Of a DNA stretch of 25,971 bases, positions 15,533-23,389 are shown one piece after another (position 1 is the stretch's first letter; every line of letters begins with the position of its first letter). The stretch is from NCBI RefSeq assembly GCF_937900395.1, contig NZ_CALCDX010000249.1:1-25971 (forward strand). The letters are read 5' to 3'. The notes beneath the pieces are model-generated. The model was not told the origin of the DNA. It made no database searches and worked only from the letters and a program-made list of their open reading frames with translations. A program made the position numbers and the translations under genes. Origin of the DNA: an uncultured Caulobacter sp. (lineage in GTDB: Bacteria; Pseudomonadota; Alphaproteobacteria; Caulobacterales; Caulobacteraceae).

Positions 15533-16613
15533 ACGCCGCATACCAGGCGACGCCATCGCCGTCCGTCGTCCGCTCGATGCGCCCTCGACGGATCAGGCAG
15601 TTGAGGTGCGCCAGCGCCTCCCCCGTCGCCATGCCCAGCAGGTCCGGACCGATCGGCCGGGCGAACAGCGCCCCGAAGGTGTCGACCACCCGCTTGGGCT
15701 CGGCCAACTTCTTCTCCAGCCGCGCCAGGCCCCGCTCGTGCCCCGAGATCAGGCCGTCGATCCGGGTGTGCAGTCCTTCGAACGGGTCGTTGTGGGCCGG
15801 CAGGACAATCACGTCGTCGGGTACGGTCGCCTTGACCTTCGCCAGGGAGCGCAGCCAGTCGCTCAAGGGATCGGCGTCCGGCTCGGTCGGGAACACCGAG
15901 ACGTTGGACGAGATGCGCGGCAGCACCTGGTCGCCGGAGATCAGCAGGTTCAGCTCAGGGCACCAGAGGCAGGCGTGGTCGGGCGAGTGCCCTTGTCCGG
16001 TCACGACGGTCCAGGTCCGCCCGCCGATCGTGAAGTTCTCGCCATCCGAGAGGCGACGATAGCTGTCGGGCAGGGCGTAGATCGCCTTGCCGAAGCCGCC
16101 GAAGCGGGCCTTGTAGTTCTCGATCGCGTCCTCGTCCCAACCGGCGGCGCGAAAGAACTTCACCCCGTCCTCGGGCGCCTCGCGGCCGGTGTCGGCCACC
16201 AGCATCCGGCACTGGAAGTACTCCAGCCGCGTCATCCACAGGCGGCAGTCGAACTTGCGGGTGATCCAGCCGGCCAGGCCGATATGGTCCGGATGCAGGT
16301 GGGTGACGATGACCCGGGTGATGGGTCCGCCGCCCAAGGCGCCGGCGAAGGCGGCGCGCCAAGCTTGGCTGGTCTCGCGCGTCTGGACGCCAGTGTCGAC
16401 GATCGCCCAGCCCTCGCCGTCCTCGATCGCCCAGACATTGATGAACTGTAGCGAGCCGCCCAGTGGCATGCGCAGCCACAGCACGCCCGGCGCCACCTCG
16501 ACCGCTTCGCCCGAGCCCTGCTCCGGCGCCGTCTCGAACGGATAGACCAGGCGCCCAGCCTTCTTCGGCGCTTCGGCCTCGCCGCCCGCCTCATCCTCGA
16601 ACCCGTCGCGCAT
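15516..16613 (-). CDS. Metallo-beta-lactamase-fold hydrolase
   Basis: A 365-residue MBL-fold metallohydrolase. The metal motif THLHPDHIG gives His105, His107, Asp109 and His110. Further ligands are in GQGHSPDHA, ISGDQVLP and LPAHNDPF. The C-terminal part (about 290-360) is a winged-helix-like extension (ATGEALAHLNCLIRRGRIERTTDGDGVAWYAAF), as in LACTB2-like proteins. Candidate substrates are thioesters or nucleic acids; none is set by sequence alone. There is no signal peptide, so it is cytoplasmic. It lies 45 bases upstream of the MarR gene on the same strand. It could be read through into that operon, but the palindromes between them suggest a separate promoter. Confidence 0.88.
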   Translation of the reverse strand: MRDGFEDEAGGEAEAPKKAGRLVYPFETAPEQGSGEAVEVAPGVLWLRMPLGGSLQFINVWAIEDGEGWAIVDTGVQTRETSQAWRAAFAGALGGGPITRVIVTHLHPDHIGLAGWITRKFDCRLWMTRLEYFQCRMLVADTGREAPEDGVKFFRAAGWDEDAIENYKARFGGFGKAIYALPDSYRRLSDGENFTIGGRTWTVVTGQGHSPDHACLWCPELNLLISGDQVLPRISSNVSVFPTEPDADPLSDWLRSLAKVKATVPDDVIVLPAHNDPFEGLHTRIDGLISGHERGLARLEKKLAEPKRVVDTFGALFARPIGPDLLGMATGEALAHLNCLIRRGRIERTTDGDGVAWYAAFSSGD

Positions 16614-16678
16614 TCCGTCCCCTAACCCATTTTTTGCCCGCGAGGGCCGTCAAGATCGCGCCTATGTCGGACGGTATC

Positions 16679-16708
16679 TTGACCCCCGATGCAAGCACGC
16701 GCTTATGT
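16679..16708 (+). promoter_or_regulatory. Likely sigma-70-type promoter for the cysteine-repeat protein
   Basis: TTGACC at 16679-16684 and TTATGT at 16703-16708 are separated by 18 bases and lie 34 bases before the start codon. The -35 fits the housekeeping consensus well and the -10 less well. Confidence 0.42.
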
Positions 16709-16741
16709 CCGCGCGAGGAATCCACCCAGGAGATGTTTCCC

Positions 16742-18085
16742 ATGAGGCCTTTCGCGATCGGCCTGTCGGCCGCCCTCGCGGTCGCCATTCTCGTGCCGGC
16801 CGCCGTCATTTCGGCGCCGAAGGAAGAGAAGGGCAAGCCCGCCGCCATCGACGCCAAGGCGCGCGAAATCGGCATGAAAGAAGCCCCGGCCGTCATCCAG
16901 GCCAGCGGCGCGGGCTGCACGGTTTCGGACGCCCGCTTCATCGGCGAGGACAAGAAGGCCGGCGCCAAGTACTACGAAGTCGCCTGTAGCGAAGGCATGG
17001 GCTTCGCGGCGATCTCCAAGAAGGATGCCGCCCCGCAGGTCTATACCTGCCTCGAATCGAGCCAGCCGGGTCCGGACGGCAAGGTCGGCGGCCTGGCCTG
17101 TATCCTGCCCGGCAACGCCAACCAGGGCGCGGCCCTGGCCCCCTTCGTCAAGAAGGGTGGCGTGAGCTGCGATATCGAGAACACCCGCGCCATCGGTTCG
17201 GGCGCCAAGAACTCGTACTTCGAAGTCGCCTGTAAGGGCGGCTCGGGCTACATCGTGCAGACCGTCGCGCCGCTGAACATCAACGGCGACGTCTCGGTCA
17301 ACAGCTGCCTGCTCTACGAAGAAGGCGGCAATGTCAGCTGCAAGCTGACCACCCGCCAGACCCAGCTGAACGTGGTCGACACCCTGAACAGCGCGGCGAA
17401 CACCAACTGCGCGATCAAGGATCGCCGCTACGTGCTCAGCACCAAGAGCGACAACTACTTCGAAGTCGCCTGCCAGGACGGCAAGGGCTACGTCTATCAG
17501 CAGACGGCGGCCACCGGCGCCTTCGCCCGCTCGATCCCCTGCGCCCAGGCCGGCTTCGTCGGCGGCGGCTGCACCATGACCGACGCCGTCGCGGCCCAGA
17601 CCGAGCAGGCCGGCTTCTACACCAAGCTCGCGACCAAGGCCGGCTTCCCCTGCGACGTCGAGAAGTACGGCATGCTGCCGACCAACGACCCGAAGAAGGA
17701 AGTCGTCGAGCTGAAGTGCAAGGGCAGCGACGTCGGCGGCATCGCCGTCTTCACCGCCACCGACGGCAAGGTCTTTGACTGCGTCACCGCCGAGCTGAAC
17801 GGCTACCGCTGCTCGTTCACCAAGAAGGACACGCAGTTCGCTCGCCTGACCAAGGACCTGGTCGGCTTCAACAAGTCGTCGTGCACCGTCTCGGACGCCC
17901 GTATCATCGGCGCGACCGACACCGAAGGCTTCGTCGAAGTGGCGTGCTCGGACGGCCTGCCGGGCTGGGTGCTGGGCTATCCGATCGGCGTCGCCAAGCC
18001 GGCCGCCAAGGAGTTCCTGTCCTGCGTGCAGGCCAAGGGCATCGGCGGCGGCTGCAAGCTGCCGACCAACAAGGTCAAGGGCTGA
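16742..18085 (+). CDS. Exported protein with five tandem four-cysteine repeats
   Basis: Function not recognised. The 447-residue product has a signal peptide (about 1-25, MRPFAIGLSAALAVAILVPAAVISA) and is probably periplasmic. The rest is five repeats of 77-84 residues, each with four cysteines: 59/82/103/120, 143/164/189/200, 223/244/267/277, 304/326/347/357 and 381/402/428/438. The repeat consensus is C-x-V-x-D-x-R-x-I-G, then YFEVAC-x2-G-x-GY, then an SC and a GGGC-K-L unit. Even cysteine numbers suggest two disulphides per repeat. I chose ATG 16742, nine bases after AGGAG; an ATG at 16733 directly abuts that site. A promoter lies upstream and an intrinsic terminator follows. Codon use is normal for the genome. 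Confidence 0.88.
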   Translation: MRPFAIGLSAALAVAILVPAAVISAPKEEKGKPAAIDAKAREIGMKEAPAVIQASGAGCTVSDARFIGEDKKAGAKYYEVACSEGMGFAAISKKDAAPQVYTCLESSQPGPDGKVGGLACILPGNANQGAALAPFVKKGGVSCDIENTRAIGSGAKNSYFEVACKGGSGYIVQTVAPLNINGDVSVNSCLLYEEGGNVSCKLTTRQTQLNVVDTLNSAANTNCAIKDRRYVLSTKSDNYFEVACQDGKGYVYQQTAATGAFARSIPCAQAGFVGGGCTMTDAVAAQTEQAGFYTKLATKAGFPCDVEKYGMLPTNDPKKEVVELKCKGSDVGGIAVFTATDGKVFDCVTAELNGYRCSFTKKDTQFARLTKDLVGFNKSSCTVSDARIIGATDTEGFVEVACSDGLPGWVLGYPIGVAKPAAKEFLSCVQAKGIGGGCKLPTNKVKG

Positions 18086-18110
18086 TCCCAGCCCGCCAGC
18101 CTGAATGAGG

Positions 18111-18149
18111 AAGGCCCGCCGGGAGCGATCCCGGCGGGCCTTTTCTTTT
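18111..18149 (+). terminator. Rho-independent terminator
   Basis: A perfect 12-base stem, GGCCCGCCGGGA, loop GCGA, then its complement, is preceded by AA and followed by TTTTCTTTT. It lies 28 bases after the stop of the cysteine-repeat gene and ends at the stop codon of the convergent thiamine-diphosphate enzyme gene. Confidence 0.93.
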
Positions 18150-19689
18150 ACCCCATCGCCGCTTCGATCAGGCGGGGCCCCGGCGTCGCCATCGCCCGGG
18201 CGACCGCCTCGTCGAAGGCCTCCGCCGTCTCGGCGCGCTGGGCGGCCATCCCCATGCTCTGGGCCATCTGGACCCAGTCGATGCGCGGATCGCCGAGATC
18301 CAGAAGCTTCGAGGCCGCCGGTCCGGGATTGCCCGCCCCCGTCCGGCCCAGCTCGATGCCGAGGATCCGGTAGGCGTGATTGGCGAAGACGACGACGGTG
18401 ACGTCCAGCTTCTCGCGGACGATCGTCCAGAGGCCCTGCACAGTGTACATGCCCGCGCCGTCGCCGGTCAGGGCCAGGACCTTGCGGTCCGGACAGGCCA
18501 CCGCCGCGCCGATCGCCAGCGGGATGCCCTGGCCGATCGCGCCGCCGGTCAGGGACAGCCAGTCGTGGGCCCGGGCGGCGCGGGTCTGGGTGAAGATCGG
18601 CAGGCCCGCCGTCACCGCGTCGTCCGAGATCACCGCATCGGTCGGCATGTGGCGCGCCACCGAAGCGCCGATCGCCCAGGCGTCGAGGCGTCCGGCCGGC
18701 GCCGCGGGCGGCGCGTAGGTCTCGACCGATCCCACCGCCGGAGCCCCGATCGCATCCGCCAGGGCGGTGAGCGCCGCCGCCGCGTCGACCTCGCGGCCGC
18801 ATAGGGTTTCGACCGAGCAGCCTTCGGGCGTCAGCACGCTGGGGCGGTCGGGATAGGCGAAGAAGGCGACCGGACGCTGGGTCGAGACCAGGATCATCAG
18901 GTCGACGCCGTCCAGGTCCTTCAGGGCCTGCTCGGCGAAATAGGGCAGCTTGTCGGGACGGAACCGCCCCTCGCCCCGCGCCTGGCGGGCGGTGAAGGTG
19001 TCGGTCAGCACCCGGACGCCGTGGGCGGCGAGGCGCCCGGCGGCGGCAAGCGCGGCCTCGCCGCAAGCGCCCGAGCCCAGCAGCAGGACCGGCTTCTTGG
19101 CGAAGCCCAAGGCCTTGGCCGCGGCCTCGACGGCGGCGGGGTTCGGCGCGGCGAAGGCGGGCGGCGCGACCACCGGCCCCTTCACGGTCGCTTCGTTCCA
19201 GGCCGCGTCGGCCGGCAGGATCAGGCAGGCGTTGCCGCCCGGCGTCCCATAGCTGGCGACGATCGCCTCGGCGGCCAGAGGCCCGACGCTGTCGGCGCTC
19301 TCGGCCGACTTGACCCAGATGGAGTTCGGCGCGGCCAGGGCGGCGATGTCGCTGTTCAGCGGCGCGTCAAAGCCCCGGTGATAGGTGGCGTGGTCGCCGA
19401 TGACATTGACCACCGGCGTGAAGGCCCGCCGGGCGTTGTGCAGGTTGGCCGCGCCGTTGGCGTAGCCGGGTCCCAGGTGCAGCAGGGTGCAGGCGGGCTT
19501 GCCGGTCATGCGGCCATAGCCGTCTGCGGCGCCGGTCGCGACGCCCTCGAACAAGCAGAGCACGCTGCGCATGCGCGGCTCGCGATCCAGGGCCGAGACG
19601 AACTGCATCTCGCTGGTGCCGGGGTTGGCGAAACAGGCGGTGACGCCGTTGTCGGCCAGGGTGGTGATCAGGGCGTCCGCGCCGTTCAT
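18148..19689 (-). CDS. Thiamine-diphosphate enzyme, acetolactate synthase/benzoylformate decarboxylase type
   Basis: A 513-residue ThDP-dependent enzyme acting on a 2-oxo acid. The Pyr domain holds the activating Glu48 (CLFEGVATGAADGYGRMTG) after an NPGTSE block resembling benzoylformate decarboxylase. A central Rossmann-like domain follows (about 190-330). The PP domain carries the ThDP/Mg site GDGAGMYTVQGLWTIVREKLDVTVVVFAN. No small subunit or ilvN-like gene is adjacent, so a catabolic decarboxylase or lyase is as likely as acetolactate synthesis; the substrate is open. The frame extends eight codons upstream, but ATG 19687-19689 has GGAGAAG at ideal spacing. Its stop codon lies in the T-tract of the opposing terminator. 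Confidence 0.87.
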   Translation of the reverse strand: MNGADALITTLADNGVTACFANPGTSEMQFVSALDREPRMRSVLCLFEGVATGAADGYGRMTGKPACTLLHLGPGYANGAANLHNARRAFTPVVNVIGDHATYHRGFDAPLNSDIAALAAPNSIWVKSAESADSVGPLAAEAIVASYGTPGGNACLILPADAAWNEATVKGPVVAPPAFAAPNPAAVEAAAKALGFAKKPVLLLGSGACGEAALAAAGRLAAHGVRVLTDTFTARQARGEGRFRPDKLPYFAEQALKDLDGVDLMILVSTQRPVAFFAYPDRPSVLTPEGCSVETLCGREVDAAAALTALADAIGAPAVGSVETYAPPAAPAGRLDAWAIGASVARHMPTDAVISDDAVTAGLPIFTQTRAARAHDWLSLTGGAIGQGIPLAIGAAVACPDRKVLALTGDGAGMYTVQGLWTIVREKLDVTVVVFANHAYRILGIELGRTGAGNPGPAASKLLDLGDPRIDWVQMAQSMGMAAQRAETAEAFDEAVARAMATPGPRLIEAAMG

Positions 19690-19830
19690 GGTCTTCTCCG
19701 TACCGTCGCCCATCCTTCCGACATTTCCGCCAAGTCACGCAACAGCATTGCGCGACCAAGGCGCGCCGAGGCATCGTGTTAACCGCGAGCATCGCCGACA
19801 GGGCGAGCCGCGCTGAGGGGGAAACGGAAT

Positions 19831-20514
19831 ATGTCGCAGGGCAGCCTGGCGCGTTGGGCGCTGATCGCCTCGATCATCGGAGGCGTCAGCTATGTCGCCA
19901 GTTGGGGCCTGTCGTTGTCGACGCCGGCCGAGGTGCTTTGGAAAGGCGCGGGCGTCGGCCTGCTGGCGGTCTATGCGGGCCTGAAGGCGCGCTCGACCGA
20001 CGGCTGGCTGCTGACGGCGGTGATGGCCTTGGGCGCGCTGGGCGACGTGCTGCTGGTGACCTCCGGCCTAACCATCGGGGCCCTGGCCTTCCTGGCCGGA
20101 CATCTGACGGCGATCGTCCTCTATGCCCGTAACCGGCGAGGGGCTTCGATCCCAGCCTTGCTGGCGGCGGCTGCCTTTATCCCCGTGGTCGTCGGCGTCG
20201 CCTTCCACCTGCCCGCCGACCGGGCCGGCGCGCCGGGCGTGGCGCTGTACGCCACCGGTCTTTCCGCGATGGCCGCTTCGGCCTGGCTGAGCCGCTTTCC
20301 GCGCGGCTGGGTCGCGCTGGGCGCGCTGATGTTCGTGGTCTCCGACCTGTTGATCTTCGCCCGCGGCGGCCTCTTGCCAGAGAGCTTCGCGACCGGCCTG
20401 GCGGTGTGGGGGCTGTACTATGTCGGCCAGCTGCTGATCTGCCTGGGGGTGACAGCCGCGCTCACTTCCCCATCCGACTTCCCCGGCGAATGCCGGGGCC
20501 CAGATTCAGCCTGA
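19831..20514 (+). CDS. YhhN/TMEM86 family membrane protein (lysoplasmalogenase-like)
   Basis: A 227-residue polytopic inner-membrane protein with about eight hydrophobic helices. Family-typical signatures are LWKGAGVGLLAVYA, ALGALGDVLLV, FLAGHLTAIVLY, GALMFVVSDLLIFAR and YYVGQLLICLG. Eukaryotic TMEM86 members hydrolyse the vinyl-ether bond of lysoplasmalogens; the role in bacteria is uncertain. The ATG at 19831 has a strong GAGGGGGAA ribosome site. Oddly, the last 13 codons (from 20473) are read from the left arm of a REPIN-like repeat, so the natural C-terminus was apparently replaced or extended by repeat insertion. Confidence 0.85.
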   Translation: MSQGSLARWALIASIIGGVSYVASWGLSLSTPAEVLWKGAGVGLLAVYAGLKARSTDGWLLTAVMALGALGDVLLVTSGLTIGALAFLAGHLTAIVLYARNRRGASIPALLAAAAFIPVVVGVAFHLPADRAGAPGVALYATGLSAMAASAWLSRFPRGWVALGALMFVVSDLLIFARGGLLPESFATGLAVWGLYYVGQLLICLGVTAALTSPSDFPGECRGPDSA

Positions 20515-20604
20515 GCGGCTGGGGGGCCCGCGCCCTGCGATCCGAACGAAGTCTCTCCGTCAGCGGGTTCGATCTGGGCCCCGGCATTCGCCGGGGAAGT
20601 CGGA
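20473..20604. repeat. REPIN-like inverted pair, type A, copy 2 (perfect 33-bp arms)
   Basis: Arms at 20473-20505 and 20572-20604 are perfect reverse complements of 33 bases around a 66-base loop. The arm sequence is nearly identical to that at 3145-3272, while the loops match only over the first dozen or so bases. The left arm codes the end of the YhhN protein, and the right arm ends on the base before the stop codon of the convergent CoA ligase gene. Confidence 0.93.
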
Positions 20605-22395
20605 TTAGAGAACGAGAATTTCCTCATCCGGGCTCTCGGCGAACAGCCGCTCCAGTTCGACCGGTCGGCGCTCGCGTGCCAGGGCCTGGTTGATGTAGCC
20701 CTTGTCGGTCAGCTCGCCGCTGGCCGCATCGGGCGCCCCGTCGAGGATCAGGACCCGGGCGATCCGCCCCGTGCCGCCCTTGGCCTGCTGGTTGTAGGCC
20801 GCCAGGCGCTCCCTGATCGCCGCGCGCACGGCCGCCGCGTCTCCCAGCCCGCCGCAGGCCTTGGCGTCGAGGAACAGCATCAGGCCGATCCCCTCGCGCC
20901 CCTCGCCGCAGACGATGGCGTCGGCGACGAGGCCCCCGAGCGCCGAGACCACCGCCACCCGCAAAGCCCCGGCCGCGACGAAGGCGCCGCTGGCCAGCTT
21001 GAAGTTCTCGACCAGACGCCCGTCGAAGACGAGCCCCGCCGAGGGGGCTTCCGGATCGGCCAGCCGCGCCGCGTCGCCCAGCCGATAGAAGCCGTCCTCG
21101 TCAAAGGCCTGGGCCGTGGCTTCCGGCTGGTCGAGATAGCCGGGCGAGACTTGCGGCCCCTTCACGCGAATCTCGAACTTGCCGCCCTCGTCGGCCGGGA
21201 CCAGCTTCACCGCCGTGCCCGGCGTCGGCAGGCCGACCATCCCTGAGCGGGCGTTCAGCCAGTGGATGTTGCAGGCCGTGGGGCCAGTCTCGGTCGCGCC
21301 ATAGCCGGCGGCGAAGGTGATCCGCTCGCCCACGGTCTTCACCGCCACGGCCTGGACGCGGTCGAGGATCGACTGGGCCATCGACGCCCCGCCGTACTGC
21401 AGCACCCGCACCGTCTCGAAGAACTTCGCGGCCAGGGCTTCGTCGCGCTCCAGCTCGCCGATCAGCATGGCCCAGCCGGCCGGGACCATGTTGTGATAGG
21501 TCGTGGCCACCTCGCGCAGGTTCCGCACCGTCTCGTCGAAGCGACCGGGGACCGGCTGGCCGGCGTCGATATAGAGCGTGCCGCCCCGGTGCAGCACCAT
21601 GTGCAGGATGGCGTTGGCGCCCAGGCTGTGGCTCCAGGGCGCGGAGTTGACCAGCACCGGCGGCTCTGGATCGGCGTAGCACGCCTCGATCTGGGCGGCG
21701 TTCAAGGCGATGTTGGCGTGGGTGCACAGCACCGCCTTCGGCTTGCCGGTCGAGCCCGAGGTCAGCAGCAGCTTGGCGATGTCGTCCGGCTGGGCGACCG
21801 GGGCGCGGGGCGTGCTCTTCAGAAGGTCGGCGAAGGCGGTGTCGCCGGGACGCGGATTGCGGCTGACGATCATCGGCAGGCCGGCCAGGAACGGCGCGGC
21901 GAGAGCCTCGCCGAACGCCTCGGCGTCGTCGGCGTAGACGGCGGCGGGCTTCAAGCGTTCGACGGCGTGCTGGAGCCGCGTCAGGTCCGCGCCCTTCAGG
22001 CCATACTGCGGCGAGACCGGCGCGGCCGGCGCGCCCAGGCTCATGGCGGCGTAGGCGATCAGGGCGTGGTCGATCCCGTTGCGGGCCAGGATCAGCAGCG
22101 GCTGGCCGCGTTGCAGGCCCAGATCAGCGAGGCCGCCGGTCAGCGCCTCGATCTGGTCCTTGGCCTCGCCATAGGTGATCGTCCGCCAACCGTCGGCGCC
22201 GGGAACCCGCTCGGCCAGCCAGACCCGGTCCGGCGCCTCCTTGGCCCAGCGCGCCAGGGGCTCGGTCGTGGTCCGCACGGCGTCCGAATAGGGGTTGGGA
22301 TTGCGCAGGATCAGCGCGTCGCCCGCCTGCTCGACCTCCAGCGCGCGAGGAGCGTAGCGGGCGTCGCGGAAGGGAGCGGTGTGGGGCGCGTTCAT
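20605..22395 (-). CDS. AMP-forming acyl/aryl-CoA synthetase, feruloyl-CoA synthetase-like
   Basis: ATP-dependent ligation of a carboxylic acid to CoA by way of an acyl-adenylate. The 596-residue protein carries the P-loop LLLTSGSTGKPKAVL (209-223) and GYGATETGP (364-372). GDAARLAD and DGRLVENFKLASGAFV follow. The late block GELTDKGYINQ contains the putative C-domain catalytic lysine in the feruloyl-CoA synthetase style. Its N-terminus RDARYAPRALEVE also fits that group. I chose ATG 22393-22395; an ATG eight codons upstream is possible and neither has a strong ribosome site. No hydratase-lyase of the vanillin route is adjacent, so ferulate itself as substrate is only suggested. Confidence 0.85.
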   Translation of the reverse strand: MNAPHTAPFRDARYAPRALEVEQAGDALILRNPNPYSDAVRTTTEPLARWAKEAPDRVWLAERVPGADGWRTITYGEAKDQIEALTGGLADLGLQRGQPLLILARNGIDHALIAYAAMSLGAPAAPVSPQYGLKGADLTRLQHAVERLKPAAVYADDAEAFGEALAAPFLAGLPMIVSRNPRPGDTAFADLLKSTPRAPVAQPDDIAKLLLTSGSTGKPKAVLCTHANIALNAAQIEACYADPEPPVLVNSAPWSHSLGANAILHMVLHRGGTLYIDAGQPVPGRFDETVRNLREVATTYHNMVPAGWAMLIGELERDEALAAKFFETVRVLQYGGASMAQSILDRVQAVAVKTVGERITFAAGYGATETGPTACNIHWLNARSGMVGLPTPGTAVKLVPADEGGKFEIRVKGPQVSPGYLDQPEATAQAFDEDGFYRLGDAARLADPEAPSAGLVFDGRLVENFKLASGAFVAAGALRVAVVSALGGLVADAIVCGEGREGIGLMLFLDAKACGGLGDAAAVRAAIRERLAAYNQQAKGGTGRIARVLILDGAPDAASGELTDKGYINQALARERRPVELERLFAESPDEEILVL

Positions 22396-22460
22396 GGCTC
22401 TAGTTATGTCGCGGGTCATACGGGCGTTCAATTGGGTGTTCGTCGCCAGCCTATGGCGTC

Positions 22461-22580
22461 TCCCTTCCCCCTTGATGGGGGAAGGGCGGGGATGGGGGTG
22501 ATTCGCTGAGCTAACCGCATCGCGCGGCATCGACCGCCGTGTTCACCCCCACCCTACCCTCCCCCATCAAGGGGGAGGGA
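22461..22580. repeat. REPIN-like inverted pair, type B
   Basis: Two related arms (22461-22500 and 22544-22580) in opposite orientation, each containing a C-run/G-run palindrome around TTGAT or ATCAA (CCCCCTTGATGGGGG and CCCCCATCAAGGGGG). They are separated by about 43 bases. The arm sequence is unrelated to the other types in the window. The pair sits 65 bases upstream of the CoA ligase start codon. Confidence 0.85.
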
Positions 22581-23019
22581 ACATGAGGCATCGACTTCAC
22601 GCGATCGCTCGCTGAAGGGATGGAAGGGGATGCGGAGCGCCCGGACGTTCGTCCGGAATGTGGATAGTGAGTACCGTTTCGACGAAGCCTAGACGCTCCG
22701 CGCAGCCGTTATCCGGTGAGCCTTCGACGCGCGGGGTCTTAACCCGCTTCCGAAAGAGGCCCCCGGCGGGCGGGCCGGGCTGGCGACCCGGTCCCCGGAC
22801 CGTCCGGGCGATTTCAGCCCGAACCTTAAGTCCCGCTCGACCACCCCCGACAGCCGTCACGATCGCCGGCCGGACGTCCCTTCCAAGCCATCGGGTAAGG
22901 AAGAGTATGCGGCGTGGTTGAACGCGGATGATCCAGCGGCGTGTAAAAGTGAGAAGTGGTTGGAATCGTTAGCTTCGATTCCGCATACGCGGATGATGGA
23001 GCGCCGCGAACGCTCGTGA
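22581..23019 (+). other. Unexplained structured stretch with a start-less open frame
   Basis: No recognised gene lies in these 439 bases. From 22720 to the TGA at 23017-23019 one frame is open for 99 codons and ends in a protein-like segment (EEYAAWLNADDPAAC, then KSEKWLESLASIPHTRMMERRERS), but no ATG, GTG or TTG start was found. An upstream ATG (22630) in the same frame is cut by TAG at 22690 and TGA at 22717. Codons near the end (TTA, AGT, TGT) are unlike the neighbours. Strong stems are present: GCGGAGCG/CGCTCCGC (22632-22639, 22694-22701), CCGGAC-GTTC-GTCCGG (22641-22656), GCGGG/CCCGC (22731-22747) and CCCGGAC/GTCCGGG (22794-22808). GGAATCG/CGATTCC follows at 22962-22982. It could be a decayed gene or a structured RNA; I see neither tmRNA nor RNase P motifs. 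Confidence 0.35.
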
Positions 23020-23142
23020 AGTTCCTCCCCCGTGACACGGGGGAGGTGTCGCGGAGCGACGGAGGGGGCGAACTGGACATCGGCCGAGATGGCCCCCTCC
23101 GGCCCTCTGGGCCACCTCCCCCGCATCGCGGGGGAGGAACTT
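23019..23142. repeat. REPIN-like inverted pair, type C
   Basis: Left arm AAGTTCCTCCCCCGTG begins at 23019 and right arm GGGGGAGGAACTT ends at 23142. Each arm holds a CCTCCCCC/GGGGGAGG palindrome, and an inner GGAGGGGG/CCCCCTCC pair lies in the loop. It begins on the last base of the stop codon of the open frame at 22720-23019 and ends 12 bases from the stop of the DUF3606 gene. Confidence 0.87.
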
Positions 23143-23154
23143 GGAGTGAGCGTC

Positions 23155-23328
23155 TCAGCTATTGCTGCCGATATACTTCCGCACGTCCTCGACATCCGGC
23201 CCGGCGCGCTCGACGGCTTCCTGCAGGACCTCCTCGGTGACGCCCAGCACGCCGGTCCAGTAGCGAACGGCCTCGGGCTCGGCCAGGTCGATGCGGGCGA
23301 GGGCGGGGATGTGTTGGTCGTCGGCCAT
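23155..23328 (-). CDS. DUF3606 domain protein, 57 aa
   Basis: A very small cytoplasmic protein of the DUF3606 family, function unknown. The whole chain fits the domain: after MADDQHIPALARIDLAE come the conserved EAVRYWTGVLGVTEEVLQEAVERAG and DVEDVRKYIG blocks, predicted to form three short helices. The ATG at 23326-23328 has a near-perfect AGGAGGAG ribosome site seven bases upstream, which strongly supports translation. It stands alone between palindromic elements, with no operon partner. Homologues in proteobacteria are often single genes near stress or accessory loci, but no role is proved. Confidence 0.87.
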   Translation of the reverse strand: MADDQHIPALARIDLAEPEAVRYWTGVLGVTEEVLQEAVERAGPDVEDVRKYIGSNS

Positions 23329-23389
23329 GGCGGTCTCCTCCTGTCGGAGTGCAAGCCGGGAGGGGCGCAGGAGGTTCCGTATTCAGAAG

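Noticed and set aside
16703..19066. Minus-strand open frame of 787 codons spanning two genes
   Set aside because: It runs antisense through the cysteine-repeat gene and across a strong terminator into another frame of the ThDP enzyme gene. The product is low-complexity Arg/Gly/Asp/Ala with no recognisable fold.
22658..22921. Plus-strand 87-codon frame and the opposing 87-codon frame at 22597-22860
   Set aside because: Both are rich in Arg and Pro with rare codons (CGA, AGG, TTA) and lack a convincing ribosome site; neither resembles a known protein. The stretch is described as unexplained instead.
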